Notes under the pieces: generated by a model
The model's database searches: none
Seen by the model: the letters and a program-made list of their open reading frames with translations, nothing else
What the model was told of the DNA's origin: nothing
Shown: positions 17,905-26,687 of the stretch, one piece after another
Numbering within the stretch: the stretch's first letter is position 1
How the letters are laid out: each line of letters starts with the position of its first letter
Assembly (NCBI GenBank): GCA_951812305.1
Contig: CATOSB010000019.1
Span: 40,575-104,574, forward strand
Direction of reading: 5' to 3'
Source: an uncultured Paracoccaceae bacterium
Lineage (GTDB): Bacteria > Pseudomonadota > Alphaproteobacteria > Rhodobacterales > Rhodobacteraceae
Length of the DNA stretch: 64,000 nt
Position numbers and translations under genes: made by a program

Positions 17905-18351
17905 TCACTCCTTGATCTTCTCGAATTCCAGGATTTTACCATCTTTGACAACGAAGCTGCCGTTGGCGGTAACCTGGCGAAGCAAGTAATTCCGGTTTGA
18001 GTCACGCCCGTTGTTCAGGGTTTGGTTCATCTCAACCTTCTCTTCTGTCGCGCCGGTAACCTCGTAGTAGAATGTGCCGTCGACAACTTTTCCGAATTGC
18101 TGAAGGTCGATCCTCGGAATTTCGCGCCTGTCGTGCAGAACAGCGACGTATCCACGGGGGCCATTGACCGTCAGGCTGAAATTGTGGGCGCCTTTTGGCG
18201 ATTTTGCTGCTTCGAAATAGACAATCTGTTTTTCAAAATTCGCCACGATCTCAAACGGCTGCTTGCTAGCAAGTTCGTTGGCGAAAACAGGGGGCGCGAT
18301 TATGAAAGCCAGCGCCGAAATAGCGGTGAAAAGGCGAAGATTGTGTCGCAT
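17905..18351 (-). CDS. Exported hypothetical protein
   Basis: 148 residues with signal peptide LRLFTAISALAFIIAPPVFA. The mature part is beta-rich with alternating polar and hydrophobic residues (GPRGYVAVLHDRREIPR, GTFYYEVTGATEE). It lies 24 bases upstream of the other small exported protein on the same strand, so the two probably form an operon. Function unknown. Confidence 0.65.
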   Translation of the reverse strand: MRHNLRLFTAISALAFIIAPPVFANELASKQPFEIVANFEKQIVYFEAAKSPKGAHNFSLTVNGPRGYVAVLHDRREIPRIDLQQFGKVVDGTFYYEVTGATEEKVEMNQTLNNGRDSNRNYLLRQVTANGSFVVKDGKILEFEKIKE

Positions 18352-18443
18352 GAATTCCTCCTCTTAAAATAGTGCCAATGCGCCGAAACTCTGGCGCCGG
18401 TAGATAAAAGTTAACGAAATTGCGGCGGATTTGTAAATGCCGG

Positions 18444-19900
18444 TCAGATCTTCACGCCGCGACGGCCTGCCAGATCAACGAAATACTGCCAAGCCACGCG
18501 ACCAGAACGCGCGCCGCGCGTGGCCTGCCACTCAATTGCTTCCGCCCACAACGTTTCTTCGTCAATCTCGATCCCGTGCGCCGCGCAATAGCCGCGGATC
18601 ATGTCGAGATATTCGTCTTGGGTGCACGGATGAAAACCCAACCAGAGTCCGAAACGGTCCGAAAGGGAAACCTTTTCTTCGGTCGCCTCGCTGGGCTGAT
18701 CGCAGTGCCGCGTTCGTTTTCGATCATGTCCCGCGGCATCAGGTGGCGCCGGTTCGATGTCGCGTAGAAGATCACGTTGTCGGGGCGGCCCTCGATCCCA
18801 CCATCGAGCACAGCCTTTAGCGATTTGTAGTGCTGGTCGTCATGGCTGAAAGACAGATCATCGCAGAAAAGAAGAAAGCGGTCCATTGACCCCCTCAACA
18901 GGTTCAGCAGCCGCCCGATCGTGGGCAAATCCTCGCGCTGCACCTCGACGATTTTTAACGCCAGTTCTTCGGATACCACCTGCGCATGTGCGGCCTTCAC
19001 CAAACTGGATTTACCCATTCCGCGCGCGCCCCACAAAAGCGCATTGTTGGCGGGATATCCGCGCGCGAACTGGCGCGTGTTGTCCAATAGCGTGTCGCGG
19101 GACCGGTCGATTGCAATCAATAGGGAAAGATAAGCGGCATTGGCCTCGAACTGCGGCGCGAGGCCCAGCTGCGCCCCCGCCATGGCGGATCCGAGCTCGG
19201 CCACCATCTCCTCGCGTGCATAGTCCACATCGCCAAAGCCCGTTCCGAACGGTCGGTCCAGCCGCGATTTCGCCCCTGTGGCATGACACGTCTCATGAAG
19301 AAGCGTTCCCGCGTGGGCCTCCCGGCTCTCGAACCGCCACACCGGCGGCATCTCGATGCAGTCCGCGGCTATATCGTAACAGGCCCGCACCGCATCGCGC
19401 GTCCGCAGCTTCAGCCCGGTGCGGCCGAACCACTCCGGAAACCCCGCATCCGCCTCTGTCCCGTAATCGCGCAGCGGCGGCGGAGCGGCAGACCACGCCG
19501 CATCCAGACCGTCGATCTGTGCCACGTTGAAGACAGCGTAAGACCGCAGATAGCCAAAGGTGGATCCATCCTCCGCCCCGTCCTCTCCCTCGGGAGCCGC
19601 CCGTCTCACCGTCCCGTATTTGACCACCCGCACGCTGGTCTCGCCCCGGCGCACCTGCCCGCCGAGCCTGATCGCCTGCGCATAGGTCATCCAGTTCGGC
19701 GAGACATAGCCCCGCGCCACCGCGGCCTGCCACAACAGCACCACGTTGATGCCACGATAGCACTCGCCCGTGACCCGCACGGGTAGCCGGGCCGGGACAC
19801 CGCCGTCCCAGGGTTGGCGCCAGGGCACCACCCCCGCCTCGAGATGCGCAGGGATCGCATCTGTCACCTGGTCGTAAATGTCGGGTTTTGTCTTCGCCAT
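18444..19900 (-). pseudogene. Chimera: ArdC-like antirestriction domain fused to a frameshifted DUF815 ATPase
   Basis: From the ATG at 19900, about 258 residues resemble ArdC-like antirestriction proteins: DIYDQVTDAIPAHLEAG, then a metal-binding LLHETCHATG. Near 19120-19126 the sequence changes within one frame to a DUF815 AAA ATPase (AIDRSRDTLLDNTRQFARG, Walker A GARGMGKSS, LFCDDLSFSHDD). After TAISPA, near 18695, one base is missing; the true C-terminus (FHPCTQDEYLDMIRG) continues in another frame to 18444. ArdC proteins are carried by mobile elements to resist restriction; DUF815 ATPases are chromosomal. I infer a recombination junction between a mobile block and the chromosome. Neither half is complete. 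Confidence 0.8.
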
Positions 19901-19981
19901 TGGGTCTGTCCTTTCAGTCTGGCCGGAGTCACCCCTTCCAAAGACCCCCTTCCCCTCCAATGGCTCGCGGCCCGTGGAAAA

Positions 19982-20007
19982 CGCCGTCCCCGGATCCGGG
20001 GACGGCG
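19982..20007 (-). terminator. 26-bp perfect palindrome, likely terminator of the ParB-like gene
   Basis: Two 13-base arms centred between 19994 and 19995 (CGCCGTCCCCGGA and its complement) form a perfect hairpin. Read on the minus strand it follows the ParB-like stop by about 15 bases and is followed by GTTTTCC, like a rho-independent terminator. Confidence 0.6.
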
Positions 20008-20022
20008 CAGGGAGCGATGCGC

Positions 20023-22047
20023 TCAGGCCGCCAGGGAGGCCTCAATGGCCGTCTCCGCGCAATCACCCTCCCCGACCTCTTCCTGACCGCGCTCCGGCAC
20101 TTCCGTCGCCATGCCCGGCGGGCACCAGCGGGCGATGGCCGCCCGCTGCTCGTCGCTCAGCGTCGCGTCCGGTGCGGCAAAGAGCGCGGCCAGCTTCTCC
20201 ACGATCTCCGACTTCTTCGCCTTGGCCAGCGTATCCGCCTTCTGGCCAAGCCCCAGATCGTCGCGCAGGATGCGCAGGAGGTCAGGCTTCGTCAGACGCC
20301 CGAAGAGCCGCGCATCCGGGGTCCAGAGCGTCCGGATGTCCGGCAGCACCGCCGCCTCCACCGCCGTACGGGCCGAGGGACGCACCGCATCGCCCGCCAC
20401 AGGCTCCAGACTGCGCGACACCGCCCATGCCACCAGCATCTCCCGCTCCGCCGGATCGAGTACCGCGAAGCGATCAAAGGCGGTCCCGTCCGGACCATCC
20501 TCACCATCGACCCAGCCTGTCGGCAGCCCGGCCTCGTGCTCAAAAAGCATCCGTTCCACCACGCCGTGTTCACCCTCAATGGCCGCGCCCGGGTCCTCCA
20601 CGCTTGCGCACTCATGGATAAGCCCCGGCGCATGGGTCGCCGCCTGAAACCGCAGGCTCGACTGTTCCGCACGGCGCACAAGCCCCTGCGCCACATTGCC
20701 CGGAAGCAGCCAGTCGCCATAGACCCGCGCGGTCGCCGGATCGCGCGCCAGCGCCAGACCCACCGCCCGCGTCCGCTCGCAGGCCATATCCGAAGCCAGC
20801 TTCGCGGAGATCTTCAGGCCACCCTCCTCTGCGGCGCGGTCCGCGGCACCGGTCCCGCCCGTCGCCGGGCCCCTGTCCGTCCGGTCCTCGGGACGCACCA
20901 TGCCCGCCATCAGACGCAGACCCCCGTGCTGCCAGAGAGCGATCACACCGGCCCCTTGCGCCTCGTCAGCCTCGAACGCATGGGTCAGCGCCTCGATTTC
21001 GGCCTGCGCGGTCTCGTGCTCCTCACCCAGGCGGTCCTGTTCGGCCCGGTCCTCTGCCGCCTCATGGGCGTCCGACAGATCGTCGAGCCTTGCCGTCAGC
21101 GCCTCCACCCGCTCCTGCGTGGCCGCATCAAGGTCGACCGGCTGCGGCCAGATGCGCCCATAGGCCGAGAGCGCCTCCCGGTCGGGATCAATCCGGTGTT
21201 CGGCCCAGCCCATGCCGAGCCGCGCCCGCTCCTCCTCGGCCAGATCGTCGAGTTTCCGCGACAGCACAGACTGCACAAGACCGGGATCGCCGAGCACACT
21301 GTCCTCCTCGATCAGGTCCGGCGCGATCCCGCCCCCGGCCTTGCGGTAGTCCTCCAGCACAAAGGCCCCGAGCGCATCGCCCTGCCGCACGCCGCGATCA
21401 CCGAGCGCCCGTTTCACCGTCCACGCCTCCACACGGCCCCCCTCGCCCGAAAGCGCGGCGAACACCTCCGCCTGCACCGCGCGGTCGGGATGCCCGGCAA
21501 AGGCCTTCAGCGTCTCCAGCGAAATCTCCCCGGCCCGGTGCGCGGAGCGGATGTCCTCATGCACCAGCCCGATCCGCAGGCTCTCGCGTACCGACCGTTC
21601 CGTCTGCCCGAAAAGACGCGCGATATCGGCAACTCCGAGACCGTCTTCGTCCCGGAGCGCCGCAAACGCCTCGTACCGGTCGAGCGCATCCATCGGGGCC
21701 TGCATCTCGTTCTCCGAGAACGACAGCGCCGCCGTCACCGGCGCATCCCCCGGCACCAGCTGGCAGGCCACCTTCATGCGTGGCCCGAAACCTTTCGCGC
21801 CCGTGTCCGCGGCCAGCAGGTTGAGTGCCGCCAGCCGGCGGCCTCCGGCCAGCACGCCGTACTGCGCCTTGCCGGTCTCCTGCACCAGCAAGGGCTGCAA
21901 CAGCCCCACCTCCCGGATATTGGCCGCCAGCGCCTGAACGCCGGTCGCGCTGTAGGCCGCCGCGTTCTGTGCGCGCACATTGGCGGGATGAACCTCAAGG
22001 CGCGCCAGCGCCACCTCAAGAGCCGTATAGGTCTGTGTCTTCGTCAT
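20023..22047 (-). CDS. ParB/RepB-like nuclease-domain protein (large, plasmid/ICE type)
   Basis: 674 residues. The N-terminal ParB/Srx-like fold spans about 10-110 (LEVHPANVRAQN, EVGLLQPLLVQ, LAGGRRLAAL, ENEMQAPMDALDRYEAFAAL) and is followed by a KorB-type helix-turn-helix (GVADIARLFGQTERSVRESL). A long acidic coiled-coil region lies around 320-380. Large ParB-like proteins of this type are common on rhodobacterial plasmids and conjugative elements, where their role in partition or regulation is not well defined; this is not the partner of the ParA at 35061. It precedes the ArdC chimera on the same strand. Confidence 0.8.
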   Translation of the reverse strand: MTKTQTYTALEVALARLEVHPANVRAQNAAAYSATGVQALAANIREVGLLQPLLVQETGKAQYGVLAGGRRLAALNLLAADTGAKGFGPRMKVACQLVPGDAPVTAALSFSENEMQAPMDALDRYEAFAALRDEDGLGVADIARLFGQTERSVRESLRIGLVHEDIRSAHRAGEISLETLKAFAGHPDRAVQAEVFAALSGEGGRVEAWTVKRALGDRGVRQGDALGAFVLEDYRKAGGGIAPDLIEEDSVLGDPGLVQSVLSRKLDDLAEEERARLGMGWAEHRIDPDREALSAYGRIWPQPVDLDAATQERVEALTARLDDLSDAHEAAEDRAEQDRLGEEHETAQAEIEALTHAFEADEAQGAGVIALWQHGGLRLMAGMVRPEDRTDRGPATGGTGAADRAAEEGGLKISAKLASDMACERTRAVGLALARDPATARVYGDWLLPGNVAQGLVRRAEQSSLRFQAATHAPGLIHECASVEDPGAAIEGEHGVVERMLFEHEAGLPTGWVDGEDGPDGTAFDRFAVLDPAEREMLVAWAVSRSLEPVAGDAVRPSARTAVEAAVLPDIRTLWTPDARLFGRLTKPDLLRILRDDLGLGQKADTLAKAKKSEIVEKLAALFAAPDATLSDEQRAAIARWCPPGMATEVPERGQEEVGEGDCAETAIEASLAA

Positions 22048-22125
22048 TGCATTGTCTCCATTTCATGACATCCGATCCGGACCATCCACGGGAACGCTTT
22101 CCCCCCGGACCCGGATCGCCCGGAC

Positions 22126-22159
22126 AAAAAGCCGCCTCACCCTTTCGGGGCGAGACGGC
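22126..22159 (-). terminator. Rho-independent terminator
   Basis: Read on the minus strand: a 12-bp stem (GCCGTCTCGCCC with GGGTGAGGCGGC, two G-U pairs), a short loop ending GAAA, then TTTTTG. It lies 59 bases after the stop of the 87-residue gene. Confidence 0.75.
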
Positions 22160-22217
22160 CAAAGTTGGCAAAACGGTTTGAAGAGCGCCCGAACCGGGCG
22201 GCCGGGACCGCTGCCGG

Positions 22218-22481
22218 TCAGAACGACCGCAGGCGGGTGCGGTTCACGAGAAAACTGTAAAGCGCGCACTCCGCCCCGCCGGTGATCCCTGACGCGGCAT
22301 GGTGCCAGCAGAACCCCGCAGGTCTGCAATCGACCGCCTCCCCCACCGTCAGACCCGCGTCCGCAAGGCAGGTCGCCAGATGCGCGCGGTCTTCGCCATC
22401 CAGGCCCAGGGGATCACAATTGATCAGCGCCGATGCCCAGTAAGCCGGGGCCAGAAGTTCTACCACCTCCCGCGCGCTCAT
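22218..22481 (-). CDS. Hypothetical protein (small, plasmid/ICE block)
   Basis: 87 residues starting MSAREVVELLAPAYW. The ATG overlaps the TGA of the DUF2958 gene by four bases, so it is translationally coupled. DCRPAGFCWHHAASG contains a Cys/His-rich patch that might bind metal. No function known. Confidence 0.65.
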   Translation of the reverse strand: MSAREVVELLAPAYWASALINCDPLGLDGEDRAHLATCLADAGLTVGEAVDCRPAGFCWHHAASGITGGAECALYSFLVNRTRLRSF

Positions 22482-22825
22482 GCCACAAGCGCGCCCCGGT
22501 CGCGCGCCAGAGAGGCGTAATCGCTCAGCGACATCTCCGCCTCGAAATACAGGTCCCGCTCCACCGGCAGGCCGAGCGCGCCGCGCACCGCCGCGATCTC
22601 CGAAAGCCGCACCGGCCCGATCTCGGGACATCCCAGCCCCGGATCGCAGCAGCCCCAGGCCACATCCCCGTCCTCCGGGTCCAGCCAGGCCAGAAGCCAG
22701 GTCGCCCCCGCATCCGGCGTAAAAAGCTTCACAACCGGCCACACCGCGCACGATATGTCCTCCTCCGCCATCCTGTGGCCGTTTTCGAGAAGCGTCTTGC
22801 GCTGTTCAGTCGTCAACAATTCCAT
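22478..22825 (-). CDS. DUF2958 domain-containing protein
   Basis: 115 residues starting MELLTTEQRKTLLENG, with the DUF2958 pattern PVVKLFTPDAGATWLLAWLD, LGCPEIGPVRLSEIAAVR and ERDLYFEAEMSLSDYA. DUF2958 proteins are frequent near ParB-like and ArdC genes on conjugative elements; their function is unknown. The longer upstream frame is low-complexity noncoding DNA. A small hairpin (CCCGCC-GGA-GGCGGG, 22902-22916) lies upstream. Confidence 0.8.
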   Translation of the reverse strand: MELLTTEQRKTLLENGHRMAEEDISCAVWPVVKLFTPDAGATWLLAWLDPEDGDVAWGCCDPGLGCPEIGPVRLSEIAAVRGALGLPVERDLYFEAEMSLSDYASLARDRGALVA

Positions 22826-23102
22826 GGGTCCAGTCCTTTCCAACTCCGATCCCCCATCGGGACCACCCGGACCCAAAGCCGACATTGCTCCTTTCGTGTG
22901 CCCCGCCGGAGGCGGGCGACCCGGTGGGGAGGGGACCGGACGGTACGGCACCCGACCGGGGCTTTCCGGTTCGCTGTCAGCCCTGCCGACAACAGGATGG
23001 GCCATGAAGGGCAAGCTCGGGCCACGCGGCCAGGCCCCGACCAGAGCACAGGCACCCTCTTCCATCGTGACCGCGTCTGCACCTGGTACGCCACAGACAA
23101 AC

Positions 23103-23124
23103 GGGCCGCCCGGAAAGGCGGCCC
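23103..23124 (-). terminator. Hairpin, likely terminator of the DUF6915 gene
   Basis: GGGCCGCC and GGCGGCCC form an 8-bp stem with a 6-base loop, 34 bases after the stop at 23159 on the minus strand, followed by GTTTGT. The T-run is weak. Confidence 0.5.
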
Positions 23125-23158
23125 GCTCGCGAGCGCGAGGGATGCCACGCCCCTCAGG

Positions 23159-23638
23159 TCACGCCGCGTCGGCGCGGACCATCTCCACACCCGGACGCTG
23201 CGCCTGCATGGAAAGCCAGTCGGCAAGGCCCAGAAGCGTCTGGCCCCCGGCCACGGCCCTGCGCCAGTCGGCTTGCGGATCGGCACCCACCGGCTCGGTA
23301 TCGGGCAGGATCACCCCGTTGATCATCCACGGCACCATCGGGGTCCCGCGCAGCCAGTCCGATACTGACGGGATCCGGCGGCAATCCTCCCGCACATGCT
23401 GCTCGGCGATGAACCGCACCGGAATATCCCGGCCTGCGGAGTTCGGAACCGAAACGCCGAACACCGCCTCCGCCTCGAATATCCCGAAGCTGTGATGCCG
23501 GAGTGCCCGGTGTATCGGCAGCGCTTCATGGGCTTTGCCGGCGTCGAACCATGTATGTATGTCCAGATAGTCCTCCGCCGCCCCGCCGAATTTCCGGGCG
23601 GAACTTTCCGCGTGGTGTAACGCATGGGCCATAATCAT
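23159..23638 (-). CDS. DUF6915 family protein
   Basis: 159 residues starting MIMAHALHHAESSARKFGG, with the family's DYLDIHTWFD, RALRHHSFGIFEAE and PVRFIAEQHVREDCRRIPS blocks, rich in His and Trp. The ATG overlaps the stop of the DUF6878 gene by four bases; a second ATG lies at 23632. Function unknown. It belongs to the same accessory block as DUF2958 and ParB-like genes. Confidence 0.8.
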   Translation of the reverse strand: MIMAHALHHAESSARKFGGAAEDYLDIHTWFDAGKAHEALPIHRALRHHSFGIFEAEAVFGVSVPNSAGRDIPVRFIAEQHVREDCRRIPSVSDWLRGTPMVPWMINGVILPDTEPVGADPQADWRRAVAGGQTLLGLADWLSMQAQRPGVEMVRADAA

Positions 23639-24075
23639 ACATCCTCGTGGCTGTAGTCGTTGCGCTCGGTGTAGAAATCGGCGTGATCCACATCGATGCG
23701 GTCTTCGGCCACATTCCAGGTGAAGCTGCCCTCTGCCCCGTCGTTGGTCTCGAAGCCCGGGTGCAGCCCATAGGCGACATCCCACACGAAATCCATCAGC
23801 CGGGTTTCGATATCCCCGATCCCGGCGCTCTCCGGGCGGCCCGCGACACTGTTCACGTTGCCGCTGTCGCCATAGCCGTCATAGAAGGCTTCCACCTCTT
23901 CAACCCCCCGCGCACGCAGTTCCGCCAGCAATGCGGCGCGCACCACCTTCAGGCGCTCCGCTTCCCCGGCGCGCTCCCGCGTCCAGCGGGCCTGAATCGC
24001 CGTCCGGTCAATCGCAGCGGCAGGGGTTAACGGTGTGGTCGCCACCCGGGTCTCTTTCTTCGTCGGCGTTGTCAT
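23635..24075 (-). CDS. DUF6878 family protein
   Basis: 146 residues starting MTTPTKKETRVATTPL. The core shows VEAFYDGYGDSGNVNSV and LMDFVWDVAYGLHPGFE, conserved in DUF6878 proteins, and an acidic C-terminus. First gene of a two-gene operon with DUF6915. Function unknown; family members are typical of rhodobacterial plasmids and integrated elements. Confidence 0.8.
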   Translation of the reverse strand: MTTPTKKETRVATTPLTPAAAIDRTAIQARWTRERAGEAERLKVVRAALLAELRARGVEEVEAFYDGYGDSGNVNSVAGRPESAGIGDIETRLMDFVWDVAYGLHPGFETNDGAEGSFTWNVAEDRIDVDHADFYTERNDYSHEDV

Positions 24076-24341
24076 CTCGGTCCTCCTCTTCTCCTGGGTC
24101 AATGACACCCCGACCCAAAGACACCTTCCCTCCCGGTCACGACCGCCGGACCTCCGGGGAGACGGACGCGGGGGTGGAGACCCGCGCATCCCGGGTGCCG
24201 GGCCAGACCGTGGATTGGCCCGCCGCCGGGGGACCGACCGCAGGCGCCATCCCGGGCGAACAGCAAGCACCCGGGCTTGACCTGACGCGCGTTTTCCCCG
24301 AAAGCCACGGCAACCACACCATCAGACCAGGAGAGCTGCTT
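24076..24341. promoter_or_regulatory. Divergent intergenic region between DUF6878 and HU-like genes
   Basis: 266 bases with no gene. It must hold promoters for both directions. A ribosome-binding AGGAGAG lies about eight bases before the HU-like start. No operator could be assigned; the stretch is very GC-rich with CCCGACCCAAAG motifs similar to those upstream of the DUF2958 gene (CCGGACCCAAAG). Confidence 0.4.
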
Positions 24342-24641
24342 ATGCCCAAACCCTCACCCGTTCCCGCCGCAACGCTTCACGCCGCCATCGCCGAAGAGCT
24401 GGGCTGTTCGCGCGACGAAGCCAAACGTCTCTCCGGCGGCGTCCAGTCGGCAGTGCAGAAACTGGTGGCGGACGGCCACCCGGTCCGCCTGCCCGGCCTT
24501 GCCACCTTCTCGGTGGTGGACGTGCCCGAGCGGCAGGTTCGCAATCCGGCCACCGGAGAGATGCAGACCGCCGCGCCCACACGGCAGGTGCGGGTCTCCG
24601 CCACAGGGCCCCTCAAGGCCGCCGTAAAGGGGAAGACATGA
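24342..24641 (+). CDS. HU/IHF family DNA-binding protein
   Basis: 99 residues starting MPKPSPVPAATLHAAIAEEL. It has the HU fold: helical N-terminus (LHAAIAEELGCSRDEAKRL), VRLPGLATFSV and the arm region RQVRNPATGEM that contacts DNA. It differs from housekeeping HU and is probably an element-encoded nucleoid protein. The next gene starts inside its stop codon (ATGA). Confidence 0.82.
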   Translation: MPKPSPVPAATLHAAIAEELGCSRDEAKRLSGGVQSAVQKLVADGHPVRLPGLATFSVVDVPERQVRNPATGEMQTAAPTRQVRVSATGPLKAAVKGKT

Positions 24642-24970
24642 TGTGCGATCAGCACATGGACACCGCGCCGGAAGCGGCCGGTAGAGAAACGCCGATACCG
24701 GGGGCAGGCAAGGCCGAACCGGCAGAGGTCACAGGCACCATCAAGACTTACCGGCCCGACAAGGGCTTCGGCTTCATCTCCCGATACGGCGCGGCGGATG
24801 TGTTTTTCCACGCCTCGAACCTTGCGCCGCCGGAAGCCCTGCCAGAGGTCGGCCAGCGGGTGCGCTTTGCACGCGTCCCGAGCAAGCGAAAACCCGGAAC
24901 TCCGGCGGCGGTCAACGTCCGTCCTGAAGGCGCGCCGGCCGGGGATGCCGAAAGCCAGCGCGATGGCTGA
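24638..24970 (+). CDS. Cold-shock domain protein with extended termini
   Basis: 110 residues. The cold-shock domain (about 29-95) contains GTIKTYRPDKGFGFIS and ADVFFHASNL, matching RNP1 and RNP2 RNA-binding motifs, but RNP2 lacks the usual VFVH core. About 30 flexible residues precede the domain, so the protein is longer than CspA-type proteins. Coupled to the HU-like gene by a four-base overlap. Confidence 0.8.
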   Translation: MMCDQHMDTAPEAAGRETPIPGAGKAEPAEVTGTIKTYRPDKGFGFISRYGAADVFFHASNLAPPEALPEVGQRVRFARVPSKRKPGTPAAVNVRPEGAPAGDAESQRDG

Positions 24971-25298
24971 CAGGGCGAACGACGGCGCAGAGGAGTACGA
25001 TGACCTCACGGTCGAGGCAACGATGTGTTTGTGTCTCTGCGGGCGGGATCCGCAGGACCCGGAGGTTCAGGGCGAATTCCAAAAAGTGATCGCCCTCGCC
25101 CTGCGATACGGTTTTCAGCTCAATGGATGCCTCCGCGAGGCCGCCGGAGCCTTCGATGATCTTCTCTGCGATCTGAAGCCCAACGCTGTCAGGGAACTCG
25201 AACGCGCGCGGCAAGCGGTCCAGCAGCAAATGGATGCAGATCGGCTCGAGACGCAGCTTACCACACATCCCGATGCCACAAGCCAGCGCCTGAATTGA
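24963..25298 (+). CDS. Hypothetical protein downstream of cold-shock gene
   Basis: 111 residues starting MADRANDGAEEYDDLTVEAT; the ATG lies inside the end of the cold-shock gene (ATGGCTGA). Contains MCLCLCGRD and a helical C-terminal half (VRELERARQAVQQQMDADRL). No recognised domain. The third gene of the HU-like / cold-shock operon by position. Confidence 0.55.
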   Translation: MADRANDGAEEYDDLTVEATMCLCLCGRDPQDPEVQGEFQKVIALALRYGFQLNGCLREAAGAFDDLLCDLKPNAVRELERARQAVQQQMDADRLETQLTTHPDATSQRLN

Positions 25299-25403
25299 GA
25301 AGCCGCCCCGTTTTCGTCACCGCTTCGATCATGATGGCGATCACCGCATGTCTCAAGGCGCTCGCGGCACCCAACCCCCTCTCCCGGCGCTCACCGGCCC
25401 GCC

Positions 25404-25514
25404 ATTCGACAACTCGACGAAGTCACGATCAGCCGCATCGCAGTTGGCGAAATCGGGGAACGCCCCGCCAGCGCGGTCCAGGAGATGGTGGAGAATGCGC
25501 TTGATGCGGGTACC
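25404..25514 (+). pseudogene. mutL: Remnant of mutL (N-terminal GHKL region only)
   Basis: An in-frame fragment of about 37 codons reads IRQLDEVTISRIAVGEIGER then PASAVQEMVENALDAGT. This is the extreme N-terminus of MutL, including the region around the ATP-binding Asn and the DAG motif. Nothing of the remaining roughly 600 residues follows. It stands upstream of the Rpn-family gene, in the same frame, and is a decayed piece rather than a gene. Confidence 0.72.
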
Positions 25515-25664
25515 AGGCCAGCACCGGGGGATCAGGGTCAAAGGTATCTGACACCCCCGGACAGACTGAAGCGGCCCGACACAACCGACCACACACAACC
25601 GGGCTTGCCTGTTGGACCGCCCTGCCATAGCAGCAGGGGTGACACCACTTTGCACAGGGATCCG

Positions 25665-26687
25665 ATGGCCGAGTTGCACAATCCGCACGACACGCTCTTC
25701 CGCGCGCTGCTGTCCGATCCCGGGCGCGCACGGGACTTCCTGCGGGATCACCTCCCCAACACTATTGTGGGACAGCTCGCCCCTGCGCCCCCAGAGATCC
25801 TTGAAGGCAGTTTCGTCGATGAAGCGCTCGCCGGCAGCCAGAGCGATCTGCTGATGAAGGTCGCGTTGACCTCCGGGACCGACGCCTTCGTATATGTTCT
25901 GGCGGAGCACAAAAGCACCCCCGATCCGGCGCTGCCGCTTCAGCTGGCCTCCTATATGGTGCGCATCTGGAAACGCTGCGCCGGAACCGGAACAGCCCGG
26001 CTCCGCGCCCTGCCCCCGATCATTCCGGTGGTCGTCTATCATGGCGCGCCGCCCTGGACCGTGCCCGACAGCCTGCGCGACATGATCGCCACCGATGATC
26101 CCGATCTCGCTTTCGTGCCCGGAGCGGGGTATATCCTGCGCAACCTGCGGGCCATGGAGATCGACGCGCTGTCGCGCAACGCCGCGTTGAGGGCGGGCTT
26201 CATCACGCTGCGGCAGGAGGCCCTGGCCTTTCTGGCGGAGATCGCCGGGAGCCTGCCCGAGGGGACCGATCTGCGGCGACAGGTTCTTGAATATGTGCTG
26301 CGGGTCTATAATGTGGACCTGGACGCCCTGCGGGCCACGCTCAGGACCGGGGGCCATAACGAACTGGAGGCTCTTATGGGAACCATTGCTGAAACACTGC
26401 TCGAACAGGGCGAAGCGCGCGGATTGGCCAGGGGCAAGGCGGAAGGCCTGAAAGCGGGCGAAGCGCGCGGATTGGCCAGGGGCGAAGCGAAAGGCAAGGT
26501 GGAAGGAAAGGCGGAAGGAAAGGCGGAAACCCTCGGACGCCAGTTGGAGCGCCGTTTCGGCCCCCTGCCCCGGGATATCGAGACGCGGATCGCCGCGGCG
26601 GAACCCGATCGGATCGAGGCCTGGCTGGATGCCGTTCTGGACGCGCCCGACCTCGCGGCCGTCTTCGCACAGGACCGCCCGCACTGA
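25665..26687 (+). CDS. Rpn-family nuclease / putative transposase (PD-(D/E)XK), copy 1
   Basis: 340 residues starting MAELHNPHDTLFRALLSDP. The PD-(D/E)XK core is visible as SQSDLLMKV (Asp) and YVLAEHKST (E-x-K), within the former Transposase_31 family. Rpn proteins cut DNA and promote RecA-independent recombination. A repetitive linker (GEARGLARG units and GKVEGKAEGKAE) precedes the C-terminal ERRFGPLPRDIE. A paralogue at 55325-56371 differs in the number of linker repeats. The frame is open further upstream, but that part is mutL debris. Confidence 0.85.
   Translation: MAELHNPHDTLFRALLSDPGRARDFLRDHLPNTIVGQLAPAPPEILEGSFVDEALAGSQSDLLMKVALTSGTDAFVYVLAEHKSTPDPALPLQLASYMVRIWKRCAGTGTARLRALPPIIPVVVYHGAPPWTVPDSLRDMIATDDPDLAFVPGAGYILRNLRAMEIDALSRNAALRAGFITLRQEALAFLAEIAGSLPEGTDLRRQVLEYVLRVYNVDLDALRATLRTGGHNELEALMGTIAETLLEQGEARGLARGKAEGLKAGEARGLARGEAKGKVEGKAEGKAETLGRQLERRFGPLPRDIETRIAAAEPDRIEAWLDAVLDAPDLAAVFAQDRPH

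Noticed and set aside
19888..22068. 726-residue open frame antisense to the ParB-like gene
   Set aside because: Extreme Arg/Pro/His composition and complete overlap with a recognised gene mark it as a shadow.
26400..26530. Short tandem repeats that could suggest a CRISPR-like or satellite array
   Set aside because: They are in-frame 12- and 24-bp codon repeats encoding the Rpn linker, with no spacers.
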